Assembly (NCBI GenBank): GCA_037501455.1
Contig: CM074858.1
Coordinates: 78,280,501 to 78,344,500 of the forward strand
DNA from: Lantana camara
Lineage: Eukaryota; Streptophyta; Magnoliopsida; Lamiales; Verbenaceae
Direction of reading: 5' to 3'
Length of the DNA stretch: 64,000 bases
Below the pieces are notes generated by a model that did no database searches, had not been told where the DNA came from, and was given only the letters and a program-made list of their open reading frames with translations. A program made the translations under genes and the position numbers. How positions within the stretch are numbered: position 1 is the first letter of the stretch; the number at the start of each line of letters is the position of its first letter. This document shows, piece after piece, positions 43,714-55,360 of the stretch.

Positions 43714-45666
43714 TACAACACAAGCATGCATGCAACGCACACACACAGCACACAAATATAAACATATACAATACACAAATATATACAGCAAAACAGGGAA
43801 AAGAACGCAGGCCAAACAGTTCAGGAAAAATGGGGTGACACCCCCGTGTCACCTCCCAAGCCCAGACCGAGACACCCCCGTGTCTCGGTACAGCAATTCC
43901 AGGCCAACCCGCACCCCCGTTCCTCGCTGGAACGAACAGAAAAGACACCCCCGTGTCGCGCACCAGCAGCCCCTGTTTTGACAGCAAAAAATGCGCAGAA
44001 AAGGGCAGCCATTCCAGCAAGAAATGCAGGCAACAAAGCAGCAAAACTGAGCATGAAAGAGCTGCAAGAACTCAACTAAAACACACACGAAGAAGCCACG
44101 AAAATGGACAGCAAAAGAAGAAGGAACGCAACAGTTAAGACAGCTGAAACTCAATCCAAAAACAGAGCAAGGCTTACGGAAAAACAGGGCAAGAACGATC
44201 CTCATCAACTCCACACATCCATACCAGTTTAGAACAATAAATACTCATCTAAGCAACACCATTTCAATATATATATCAGTTCCAAACAAGCTCAATCAAG
44301 AAAAGGAAGCATACGTGACATTTATGGAAATTTTCTCAAAGTGTCATAAATGATATTTCATTAATACTTCAACCACCAAGAAATCAAGGATCATAAATGA
44401 TATGAGGATGTCAAAATAATCATTCTCAAGCTTGGAATCAATCAAAACCATGAAAAATCAAATGAGATCGACAATATGCCCAAAACTCCCTATTTTCGGA
44501 ACAACCCAGAAATCAACGAATCCATGCTCAAATTCGTGAAAGAAAGGATGAAAATGATCAGAAATAAACAAATATTACAACCCTAAGCTTACCTTGTCCA
44601 TTGGATGAAGTTTGGATGAGATTTGAGCTCCAAAATCTCAAAGGAATGAAGGGTTACGGGACTGCCTGAAATTCCAGTGACTTTGGCTGAGTTTTGGGGA
44701 TTGTGTGAGGATTGGTTTGGTTAGGGCATGCTATATCCGGTTAGGGGGTTGAGTTAGGGTTCAATGGGATCAAACCATGGTTAATTTGGTTAAAGTTTGA
44801 ATGAGATATGGCTATTATTGTACAGCAAGGTCAGTTTAGTCTCTGATTCGTTTTTCGGTTGGATTTCGGAGGTTCAAATGACTTAGGAAAAATATAAGGC
44901 TAAGTTTACTAAACTTGAATTTTTGTTACGAGTTCAGCGGAGTTGACGGAACTCGAGTCCGAGTTCCCGAGCTCAAGATATTAAATTCGGAACCAAGGGT
45001 ACGCTAAGTGCTCGTTAGCCCCCAATTTGGTTCCTCGAAACAAATTAAATTCGTTAACATATCAAATAAATTCGAAAACATAAACCGAGCACATAACCAT
45101 GTTCATAACACATATATTTACAACATACTACAAATTCGTGGCATTTCGATATCATTTCATATAAGAACGATGCACAATATAAGCAACCAAGCTCATTCAT
45201 GGAATTTCATGCACATAATATAAATTCCATGCAAAAAAAAAAAAAAAAATTTAAATCAAAGTTCATGCAATTCATGCACAAATTATAATTTCCATGCATA
45301 AATTATGATTTCCATGCAATAAAATTTAAATAAATAAATTAAATCTAATATTAATTAAATTAAATAAAGTCACGTAATTAATTAATTAAAGCATGATTAA
45401 TTAACATAACACTTAATTAGCATAATCATTAAATTAATAACATAATTAACATTAATAATTAAATTAGCAATAATTGAAATATATATATATATATATTATA
45501 ATACGAAATATTTTTAAAATAATATTAAATTAAAATAAAATATAATAAAATAAAATAATAACAATTTATAATAAAATTAAATATAAAACACGTAAAAACA
45601 ATTAATTCGCGCAAATTGGCTAACACATACGTCATACCTTTACGTCCAAAAAGTCGGGGCGTTACA
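41861..45666 (-). repeat. 3' LTR of element 5
   Basis: A 3806-bp LTR, TGTAGCACCCGAGCG to AAGTCGGGGCGTTACA. It contains (AT)n tracts (43530-43558, 43681-43708, 45480-45496), a hairpin cluster (43834-43957), a poly-A tract (45233-45249) and the U3 block (44934-45006). Confidence 0.92.
43834..43957. repeat. Four GC-rich hairpins in the element 5 leader (left LTR)
   Basis: GGTGACAC-CCCC-GTGTCACC (43834-43853), ACCGAGACAC-CCCC-GTGTCTCGGT (43866-43889), CGTTCC-TCGCT-GGAACG (43918-43934) and GACAC-CCCC-GTGTC (43944-43957). Three share the loop CCCC and inner pairs GACAC/GTGTC or ACAC/GTGT while their outer stem bases differ in a pairing-preserving way. Confidence 0.9.
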
Positions 45667-45682
45667 ATCTCTCCCCCTTAAA
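45667..45682 (-). other. Polypurine tract of element 5
   Basis: On the minus strand a TTTAAGGGGGAGAGAT tract directly precedes the LTR that starts TGTAACGCCCC. Confidence 0.85.
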
Positions 45683-45699
45683 AGAATCCGTCCTCGGAT

Positions 45700-46281
45700 T
45701 CATTGCTCGCTCGGAAACAATTCGGGGTGAAACTTTCTCATCTTTTCCTCCGTCTCCCACGTAGCCTCTTCGGTTTTATCACTTCTCCAAAGAACCTTGA
45801 CTAGTGGAATACGCCGATTTCGAAGTTCCTGAAATTTTCGATCTAATATCTGAATCGGCTTCTGAACGAAGGTGAGATCCGGTTCTAATTCCACTTCTTC
45901 AACCGGTAGAACCTCGGACTCGTCTCGAAAATATTTTCGGAGCTGTGAAACATGAAACACGTTATGAATTCCAGTCAAACTCGGAGGGAAGTCCAATCGA
46001 TAAGCCGTATCCCCAATCTTCTCTAGAATCTTATATGGTCCCATATACCGAGGGTTTAATTTTTCTCCTCGTCCAATCCTTGAGAACCCTTTTCGTGGAG
46101 AAGCCTTTAAGAAAACTCTATCTCCAATCTCAAACTCCAAATTCTTTCTCCGAAGATCTGCATAACTCTTTTGTCGATCCTGAGCGGCCTTCATCCGTTG
46201 ACTAATTATCTGGACCTTATCAATAGCCTCTTGTATAGCCCTAGAGGGTTTTTCCTTCTTTTCCCCTCTTTTAATCCCTTC
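45700..46281 (-). pseudogene. pol: Pol of element 5: integrase C-terminal domain and chromodomain
   Basis: The segment begins after a TAA that ends the previous one (46282-46284) and continues in the same frame. Motifs are [39 protein letters not shown] and [13 protein letters not shown], then the chromodomain-like tail from [11 protein letters not shown] through [11 protein letters not shown] to the stop after FPSEQ at 45700. The stop lies 33 bp before the LTR. Function in intact relatives: DNA binding and target-site choice during integration. Confidence 0.9.
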
Positions 46282-47421
46282 TTACTTGGTCCAATTCCAT
46301 TCCTCCAAGTCAAAGAACAACGGTGATCGACATTTACGTCCGTAAAGAGCTTCATAAGGGGCCATTTCAATCGAGGCTTGATAACTATTGTTGTAAGCAA
46401 ACTCGATTAACGGCAACTGTTCATTCCACGAGCTTTGAAAGTCCAATGCACATGCTCTCAACAGGTCCTCCAGATACTTAATCAACATTTCTGATTGTCC
46501 GTCGGTCTGAGGATGGAAAGTTGTGCTGAATTGAAGCCTTGTTCCCAAACACTTCTGTAATTCTTGCCATAGCCGTGAAGTAAATCTGGGATCCCGATCT
46601 GAGACAATACTAACAGGTACACCATGAAGCCTGACAATCTCATCATTGTATCTCTTGGCCAACTTACTCACTTTATCGGACATCCTGATAGCAAGAAAAT
46701 GAGCGGATTTTGTCAACCTCTCCACGATAACCCAAATTCCATCGAAACCTCCTCTCACTCTTGGTAATCCCGAAACAAAATCCATGGCTATTTGTTCCCA
46801 TTTCCATTCCGGGATAGGCAATGGTTGAAGTAGCCCCGATGGCTTTTGATGTTCTGCCTTTACCACTTGAGAAGTCATACAATGTTTCACGAAGTTGATA
46901 ATATCCTGTTTCAAACCATTCCACCAATAGAATTGCTTAAGATCCTTATACATTTTGTTCCCTCCGGGATGTATCGAATACCCTGACCGATGGGCTTCCT
47001 CAAGAATAATCCTTTTTAACTCTTCCGGGACAACAACTCTATTCTTGAATCTTAGAAGTCCCGTATCATCAAACCCAAACGGACACTCTGAATCAGCTCG
47101 AGCTTTCTCAGCTAATTTCTGAACCTCGGGATCAATCCTCTGAGTATCAAATAATCTCTGTTTAAGATCTGGTTGAACCGTAATATTCCGAATACTAGCC
47201 CTCAGCTTGAACAACTCATTCTCATCTGCAATTTCCACTTTCACATTGGACACGCTAGCTTTCCTACTAAGCGCATCCGCGATCAAATTGGCTTTGCCGG
47301 GATGGTATCGGATTGTACACTCATAATCCGCCAAAAGTTCCATCCAACGCCGTTGTCTTTTGTTCAATTCCTTTTGTGAGAATAAGTATTGGAGACTCTT
47401 GTGATCGGAAAAGACATCGAA
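46282..47421 (-). pseudogene. pol: Pol of element 5: RNase H end and integrase
   Basis: Opens after a TAG at 47422-47424 in the same frame. It holds the connection region ([16 protein letters not shown]), the HHCC zinc finger and the DDE core with [21 protein letters not shown] and [18 protein letters not shown]. Two likely damaging changes are visible: the second Cys of the zinc finger is Ser (CMTS instead of CxTC), and the VDRLTKSA motif reads VERLTKSA. It ends at a TAA after EEWNWTK. Confidence 0.9.
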
Positions 47422-48432
47422 CTAAATTCCATAAAGATAGTGTCTCCACTTACCCAAAGCAAAGATCACTGCCGCTAATTCCAAATCACGAGTAGGGTAG
47501 TTCTGTTCATGTTCTTTCAATTTCCTTGAGGCATAGGCGATTACTCTTCCATTTTGCATCAACACACATCCCAAACCTTCCTTTGAGGTGTCCGTATAAA
47601 CTGTATATCCTTCTGTACCTTCGGGGAGCGCTAATACATGAGCGGTAGTCAACTTTTCCTTTAAAAGTTGAAAGCTAGCCTCACATGGCTCGTCCCACTC
47701 AAACTTAACCGCTTTCTTAGTCAATCGGGTTAAAGGGGCCGCAATCTTTGAGAAATCCTGAACGAATCTTCGATAGTTGCCTGCCAAACCCAAGAAACTC
47801 CTTACTTCTGAAGTATTTTTTGGGCTTTGCCATTGAATAACCGTCTCAATCTTAGAAGGGTCTACTTCCAAACCTTTCCTTGAAATAATATGGCCCAAAA
47901 ATGCTACCCGATCAATCCAAAACTCGCATTTGCTAAACTTAGCATACAACCGATGTTCCCTTAAGGTGTCCAACACAATTCTGAGGTGCCTGGCATGATC
48001 CTCCGGAGTCCTCGAATAAACTAAGATGTCATCGATGAATATTACCACAAACTTATCCAAATAGGGCCGGAAAATTCGATGCATCATATCCATAAAAGCA
48101 GCCGGAGCATTAGTCAATCCAAAAGGCATCATTACGAACTCGTAGTGTCCATACCGGGTGTTAAATCCCGTCTTCGGAATGTCCTCTTCCCGGATCTTCA
48201 ATTGATAATATCCTTGTCTCAAGTCCAATTTTGAGTATACCCCCGAACCTTGTAACATATCGAATAAATCCTCAATATGGGGCAAAGGATACTTATTCTT
48301 TACAGTCATCCGATTAAGCTCCCGGTAATCTATACACATTCTTAAGGTTCCATCCTTTTTCTTAACAAAGAGAACCGGAGCACCCCAAGGTGACAAACTT
48401 GGCCGAATATATCCAACTTTGAGTAATTCCTC
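47422..48432 (-). pseudogene. pol: Pol of element 5: reverse transcriptase and RNase H
   Basis: Continues in frame after the TAA at 48436-48438. RT motifs from [34 protein letters not shown] and [12 protein letters not shown] to FIDDILVYS are intact. RNase H begins at [13 protein letters not shown]. The segment ends in a TAG inside RNase H, after the WRHYLYGI motif. Confidence 0.92.
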
Positions 48433-49152
48433 CAATTAAATCTTTAATTCCTTTAATTCGGCCGGTGCCATCCGATACAAAGTCTTAGAATACGATGTGG
48501 ATCCTGGGTATAAGTCGATAACAAATTCGATCTCACGGTCTGGTGGTAAAGAACTCAAATTTTCTGGAAACACATCGGAAAAATCATTAACAACCGCGGT
48601 ATCCTCCAACTTAACTTGATCTTTCGGCCTATTAAGAAGGTAAGCAATAAATCCCGTTGCTCCTTCTCTCATCAACTTGTGAGCTTCCATATAAGATAAG
48701 AGAGATACCGTTCTTGATCTACTACCAATCACCAATTCATTGCCCAAAATCACCTTCTTCGCAAAACAATCAACATTGGCCCGATACCTGGACAACCAGT
48801 CCATACCCAAGATAACTCCATACCTCTTCATGGGCATAACAATTAAATCAGCCGGATATTCTTTCCCTTTAATCAGAACTGAACACTCCCGAACCAACTG
48901 ATCTGTCTGAAGACTACCACCAAGTGGCGAACTCACTAAATAACAAGAAGAAAGACAATTAACAGGCAAGCACAGAGTAGCAACTAAGTCACAAGAAATA
49001 AAGGAATGCGTGGCACCCGAATCAAAGAGTGCATGAATGCCCATGTTATGTATGCATAGGGTACCTTCCACCACAGCTGTGGGATCAATCTCTGCATCTT
49101 GCTCCTCACCCTCGAGGGCGTAAGCACGAGCCGGGATCATTGGCCTTTGAAC
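48433..49152 (-). pseudogene. Protease region of element 5
   Basis: In frame after a TGA that closes Gag at 49153-49155. The aspartic protease has the canonical ALFDSGATHSFIS active site and [12 protein letters not shown], unlike elements 3 and 6, which read DPGA. The protease-RT linker follows ([41 protein letters not shown]). It ends at TAA 48436-48438, where relatives have a Gln codon. Confidence 0.9.
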
Positions 49153-50222
49153 TCATCTTTGAAATCCGAGGTCCTTGTCGGGACAAGTATCCGCCATATG
49201 GTCACCCTTTCCGCATATGAGGCACAAATTCAACCTCCTCCGACAGTTATAGAAATTGTGAGTTGGTCCTCCACAATGTGTACATGGAGCTTGAGCTAAT
49301 CTCGCCTCACTCGGACCTTGTCGATCCCTCGTTGGTGCAGGCAAGGCTTTTAGAACCGGTGGAGTTGGTCCTCCCATTCTTGGCTTCTTAAACGGACCCT
49401 TAGGAGGGGGAGTAGCTTGAATCATCGGCCTCTTTCCCGAATTCGATCCGAAACCTCTTCCCATTGGAGCTCTAAACATCGGATCCTTCTTCTTGAATTC
49501 TTCTTCTTGAACCAAAGCTCTTTGCACGGTGTCGGCAAATGACTCGAAGTTGTGACCCGCCTGACCGTGTCTCAAGTCCTGTCTCAATCCCGCAATGAAT
49601 TTCCTTGATTTTCTCTTCTCATCCCGGGTGACATGAGGAGCATATTTCCCAAGTCTGTTAAATACGGCGAGATATTGAGTCACCGTACGCACACCTTGCC
49701 TTAAATCCATAAACTCCTGCTCCTTCCTCTCTCTCACTACCTCCGGTACAAAGCATTCCCGGAATTCTCTCTTAAAAACCTCCCAAGTAACTTCCTCTCC
49801 ATCTACCTCGAGTTTCTCCCTTGTTCTTTCCCAGCATTCGTACGCATCTCCATCAAGCTGGAATATAGCAAATTGAGCCTTCTCTTGCATAGTAAACTAT
49901 CGGACTCCAAATATCCTCTCTAATCGAATCAACCAACCCTCCGAGACCGCATCATCAATAGAACCAGAAAAACCGAGGGGGTTGTAGCTCAGAAACACTC
50001 CATGAGGATCTCTATTATTATGGTTTGGTGGAGGAGCTTGTTGTTCTGCTTGTTGTGGTGGGGGAGCTTGAGCCCTCCTGTGCTCGACATAATTATAAAA
50101 ACCGCTTCCATGAAGTTTCCCATATCCATCGGTGGTGCTTGTGGTTAGGGTGGAGGCGTAGGGGATCGGTCACGACGTCGGCGGTGCACTGGAGATCTCT
50201 CACGGTGTCTACGTGGAGGCAT
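49153..50222 (-). pseudogene. gag: Gag of element 5, with stops and a frameshift
   Basis: The likely start is ATG at 50222 (MPPRRHRERSPVHRRRRDRS). An in-frame TAA follows within about 26 codons and a frameshift lies near 50100, judged from the proline/glutamine-rich continuation in another frame. Another TAG lies just before the 245-codon open part (49890 down). That part has the retrotransposon Gag domain (FREFRECFVPEVVRERK-like region) and two CCHC knuckles (CTHCGGPTHNFYNC, CLICGKGDHMADTC). TGA 49153-49155 separates it from protease. Confidence 0.85.
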
Positions 50223-50416
50223 CCTGTTCAAGAAACACTGAAATGCATGCTATTTTTAGTTCATGCATGCAAGTGCAATTAATTCGATCAAAATTCAAGA
50301 TTTAAAGTACACAAGCACGTAAACAATGCATATGCAACACATTGACAAATTGTTCCTAAAGCCGAACGACCTAACTGACTCAACACGACACTAGAGCCCG
50401 GGTTTTGCAACCCTAA

Positions 50417-50428
50417 GCTCTGATACCA
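50417..50428 (-). other. Primer binding site of element 5
   Basis: GCTCTGATACCA on the plus strand, TGGTATCAGAGC on the minus strand, 8 bases from the LTR at 50437. Confidence 0.92.
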
Positions 50429-50436
50429 CATAAGGA

Positions 50437-52098
50437 TGTAGCACCCGAGCGTAAGGTACCACATCCCTCGCACCGAGACCCGACCCGTATATGAAATGGA
50501 AGTCCATACATGTGCCAAATCCACGGCGAACGGGGACACAACACACACGCTATGCTAGGCGGGACTAACCCTTAAACCATACAACTCAAGATAACATAAC
50601 ATCAGAGTTAAAATAAAACGCGGAAGCAAGAACGACATAGCATATATACGGTGAGCCACCAAGCTCCAAAAATCGATATACAAAAACATTCAAATATTCA
50701 ACGGCACTCACGGCCTACAAAACATGACGCTCCAAGCTATACTATGATCAAATACAAGATAGCAATAAGAGTATGAACATATGAGACTGAAAAGAAGTAC
50801 TAAACATAAATGCAAGACCTAGACGACTTGTATTCCCGCCTAGCACTCCTATACCTGCACAAAACAACTGAGAACAACCGGGTTCAGTCTAAAAGAGACT
50901 GGTGGGTATAAAACGGGGCATAAGATATAATATCGCATAAATTAAACACATACATGCAAGCCCTAATCCCGTGTGAAGTTTGATAAGAATTTCCCAAGTG
51001 GCTAAAACAAAAGAAAACATCAACGGGATTACGACGTTTATATTCATTCATAATTGTTCATAAGGGTTTATGGCCCGGTGAGTGGGCGTGCACAATCTCC
51101 AACCTACTCCTCATGTAATCATAATCAATTATTCAATCATTCATTATCATACATATATCTTTTGTGCTCATAAATAACATGATCATAATCATTCATATAC
51201 ACCTTCTTCCTCCGGGTGGTGGATAGGCTTGCAAGACTCGGCCACCGGTTCTTACATAGGCCAATGGGGGTACATGAATCCCCCAAGGGCACTCAGCTCC
51301 CATTCCTCGCTAAACCTCCTAGCGAGGGCCGGTATGACCGTAGTTTGGTTGGGACTAGTATATGGGATCCCCGTCAGCCCTTGCTTTCTCGGTTAGCCAC
51401 ATATACTAAGTCCCGGGGCCCGTGCAATCATAAATCATAAATGTGTCTCGCCAAACATAAGGTAGGGTTTCATAAATAAAAGGGGTCATACGTTTGAAAT
51501 CATTTACCCAAAATGACTCGATATATATAAATATACTATTTTGGCTTAAAACCTTGCACATAAGGAATATATATGGTTGTTTTAACTAGTAGAAGAAAAA
51601 CCCACCTTTTCCAAAGCAAAAGAAAGGCACAAGCGTCTCAATGCTCGCCCTCGTCTCCGACCAAACCCGAATCTGTGCAAAAGAAAAGGTATGAGACTCA
51701 ATGACCACATATGACGCTCGGCAATGAAGTGAATATGACATGAATGCATAAATGATCATATTATATCATAAAAATGTTCATGTGCACTATTAAGGAATTT
51801 AAAACATAAAATCAAACCATTCGTTCATATATTTCATTCAAATTCATAAATTCATAATTTCATAACATTCATAATGCATATCAATTAATCTAAAATTCCA
51901 TTTAATAATCATAGCAAGTAATATTCATATTCACAATTAGGAATAAAATAAATAAAACGTTCAATCAATAGTCGGTAATTTAAATACGCGAAATAGTGAT
52001 CAATTAATTTCAAGAATTGAATTAAATCAAATAATATTTAAAATATATAATAAATATATATAATATAATAAGTATATAATAATATATAATAACATATG

Positions 52099-52129
<31 letters not shown>

Positions 52130-53399
52130 CACGTACACACATAAACACACCCATGCATGCATTTACTATATACTAAATACATATATATATATTACATATG
52201 TAACACATTCATGCATGCAATTACATACACAAAGCCATGCATACACAAGCTTATATATATATATATATATATTACAACACAAGCATGCATGCAACGCACA
52301 CACACAGCACACAAATATAAACATATACAGTACACAAATATATACAGCAAAACAGGGAAAAGAACAGAGGCCAAACAGTTCAGGAAAAACGGGGTGACAC
52401 CCCCGTGTCACCTCCCAAGCCCAGACCGAGACACCCCCGTGTCTCGGTACAGCAATTCCAGGCCAACCCGTACCCCCGTTCCTCGCTGGAACGAACAAAA
52501 ACGACACCCCCGTGTCGCGCACCAGCAACCTCCCCTGTTTTGACAGCAAAAAAATGCGCAGAAAAGGGCAGCCATTCCAGCAAGAAATGCAGGCAATAAA
52601 GCAGCAAAACTGAGCATGAAAGAGCTGCAAGAACTCATCTAAACACACACCAAGAAGCCACGAAAATGGACAGCAAAAGAAGAAGGAACGCAGCAGTTAA
52701 GACAGCTGAAACTCAAGCCAAAAACAGAGCAAGGCTTACGGAAAAACAGGGCAAGAACGATCCTCATCAACTCCACACATCCATACCAGTTTAGAACAAT
52801 AAATACTCATCTAAGCAACACCTTTTCAATATATATATCAGTTCCAAACAAGCTCAATCAAGAAAAGGAAGCATACGTGACATTTATGGAAATTTTCTCA
52901 AAGTGTCATAAATGATATTTCATTAATACTTCAACCACCAAGAAATCAAGGATCATAAATGATATGAGGATGTCAAAATAATCATTCTCAAGCTTGGAAT
53001 CAATCAAAACCATGAAAAATCGAATGAGATCAACAATATGCCCAAAACTCTCTATTTTCGGAACAACCCAGAAATCAACGAATCCATCCTCAAATTCGTG
53101 AAAGAAAGGATGAAAATGATCAGAAATAAACATATATTACAACCCTAAGCTTACCTTGTTGATTGGATGAAGTTTGGATGAGATTTGAGCTCCAAAATCT
53201 AAAAGGAATGAAGGGTTACGGGACTGCCTGAAATTCCAGTGACTTTGGCTGAGTTTTGGGGATTGTGTGAGGATTGGTTTGGTTAGGGCATGCTATATCC
53301 GGTTAGGGGGTTGAGTTAGGGTTCAATAGGATCAAACCATGGTTAATTTTGTTAAAGTTTGAATGAGATATGGCTATTATTGTACAACAAGGTCAGTTT
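50437..53399 (-). repeat. 5' LTR of element 5, interrupted by element 6
   Basis: Matches 41861-44838 closely. Element 6 enters after GTCAGTTT at 53399/53400, so the U3 block and outer end of this LTR lie beyond the window. (AT)n tracts at 52110-52128 and 52253-52270 differ in length from the left copy. Confidence 0.92.
52393..52517. repeat. Hairpin cluster in the element 5 leader (right LTR)
   Basis: Same hairpins as in the left LTR: 52393-52412, 52425-52448, and 52502-52517. The last has a longer perfect stem here (CGACAC-CCCC-GTGTCG) than in the left LTR, where the outer pair is lost. Confidence 0.9.
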
Positions 53400-54471
53400 T
53401 GTAACAGCCCAAAACAGGGCCTGGATGAAAACAGTAAGTTAAAGGCAGTGGTAAAGCGTTTATAGACCGTGATCCAACTTTTTGAATCATCATGCATTGC
53501 ATTTTTACATGAACTTGGTGCTCGTATATGTTCTGACATGTTTTAAGGGGGAATTCTTGACCTTTGATTCAGTTTACTATTCATAACCCGAGCCTACCTT
53601 GTTCATATTGCTACTCGAACCCTAGAGGTTCATCACACATGTTTCCCAATCGTTTGAACTTGTTTCCCGAACTCAGAAAGTCTTTCTTGAGCCATAAGGG
53701 TATTTTTGGAACTTACCGACCAAAGTTACTATTCATCAGAAAATGATCTTTTGATTCTGATACCTTTTTCTACCCAAGTTACAGTCGCATCGATCCTTGA
53801 GTCGAGACGAGTCTTTTGAAATCATTCTTGGCTTGGAAATCCATTCCGGAACTTTGTTTTATTGAAAACGTTTTTGAAAACCCTAGTTTACTATTCCTTT
53901 TACGAACGGTTTTCATTCGGAAAATGTTTTCTCTTCGGATTTGCACTACTTGAGCTATTTCAAGATTTTTGAGATGTTTTACAACTCTTTATTCAAGTCC
54001 TAGTTTGAAAAATTGAAGCGTACGTTCGTACGTGAGAATTCACTATTCATCCTACGTTTTCAACTTTTTAACGGTAAAACGTTTTATAGTCGATTTTGGA
54101 CTCAAAACGCTTCTCGATTTATTTCTTGAATTTTAGAAGCAATCCGGACTTGAAAATCATTTTAGAAAGTCGTTTTTCACTCATGTCGAGTTTCGAGCTC
54201 AAAACTTTTATTCACTAAAACGAATGTATCTTTCAAATGGTAAATCCGATTTCGATGAATGAATATGCGTTTCGAAGCTAATTTTCTTGCCGTCGGAATG
54301 GTTAAACTTCCAGCCACTTATCCTCGAGCCATGGGGGACGAAATTACAGAAATACCCCCAGCAGTCCCATTTTAGCTTCATGATGCCTAAAGCTTCCAAG
54401 AGAATCTATCTCATTTTGCTCTCCTACCCTTCTCCACATTTTATTTCCAAGGTGAGGGGCTTATCTTCAGC

Positions 54472-54480
54472 TATAAATAG
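54472..54480 (+). promoter_or_regulatory. TATA box of the element 6 LTR
   Basis: TATAAATAG followed by AGGCC, a strong plant TATA context, 1072 bp into the LTR. Transcription would start near 54505. Confidence 0.75.
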
Positions 54481-55279
54481 AGGCCAAGAGGCATTGCATT
54501 CCTTGCTCAAAGTTGTGTTAACAACACCCTTTCTTCTCTCCCTCTCCCCCTCATTGCCGTCGGCCTCCCCCCTTTGATAGCTAGGTTAGTTGTTTTGTTT
54601 TTATGTTATGTTTTAGTTAGTTTATGTTTTATGTTATGGTATGTTTATATTATGTTTAGGTTGGGTTTTAGGGTCTTCCCTAAGCCATATAGGATTTTAA
54701 TTTATGCATTTATTATATAGTTTTTATGATATGTTTGTGTAGTTGTTTATATGTTTTAATTGTTTAGTATATGCATGAATATGTTATCAATTGCTCTAGT
54801 ATATGCTTTGATCATGTGATATGGTTGTTATATTATGAGAATTGATGCATGATTATGGAATTTGAATTATGTTCATGCATGTTTGCTAATGGAATAGTGA
54901 GTTACAATTAATTATGCTACAACTTGTTACATGTTGATATGGAATTCAATTGTTACATGTTACATGCCAAAAGGTTCATGATATATGATATGCTATGACA
55001 TGATATATGTTGTGACATGTTGTCACATTGTTATATGACTCTTGATTATGAATTGAGTTTATGATATGATTTGGATTAATGGATTAGTGCCTTGATCATG
55101 TTGTACACTTTAATAGTGTCACATGTTATAACCTAAGATAGAATAGTGTTTCATAACTTGATCTTATGCCTTAATTGGATCTCTTAACTATAGGTTATAC
55201 CTTTAACCTAGATCACACTTGATTATATTAACATGAACTTGAAACTATAGGTTATAATCAAGATCATAATTTGATTAGG

Positions 55280-55360
55280 GTGTGTGTGTGTGTGCATGCC
55301 GTGTGTGTGTGTGTGTTCGTGCATGGTGTGTGTGTGTACCGTGTGTGTGTGGGTGTGTGT
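55280..55360. repeat. Alternating TG-rich low-complexity tract
   Basis: Runs of (TG)n broken by GCATGCC, TCGTGCATG and TACC. Alternating purine-pyrimidine sequence of this kind can adopt Z-DNA and is length-unstable. Confidence 0.8.

Larger units (their letters stand above)
41861..53399 (-). mobile_element. Element 5: chromodomain Ty3/Gypsy retrotransposon, defective, minus strand
   Basis: The 3' LTR is 41861-45666, PPT 45667-45682, gag-pol 50222 down to 45700, PBS 50417-50428, and the 5' LTR starts at 50437 and is interrupted at 53400 by element 6. LTRs are very similar over the shared ~3 kb. The coding frame has at least six stops and one frameshift. The chromodomain and tRNA-Met PBS place it near Tekay/Del-type elements. 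Confidence 0.92.
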
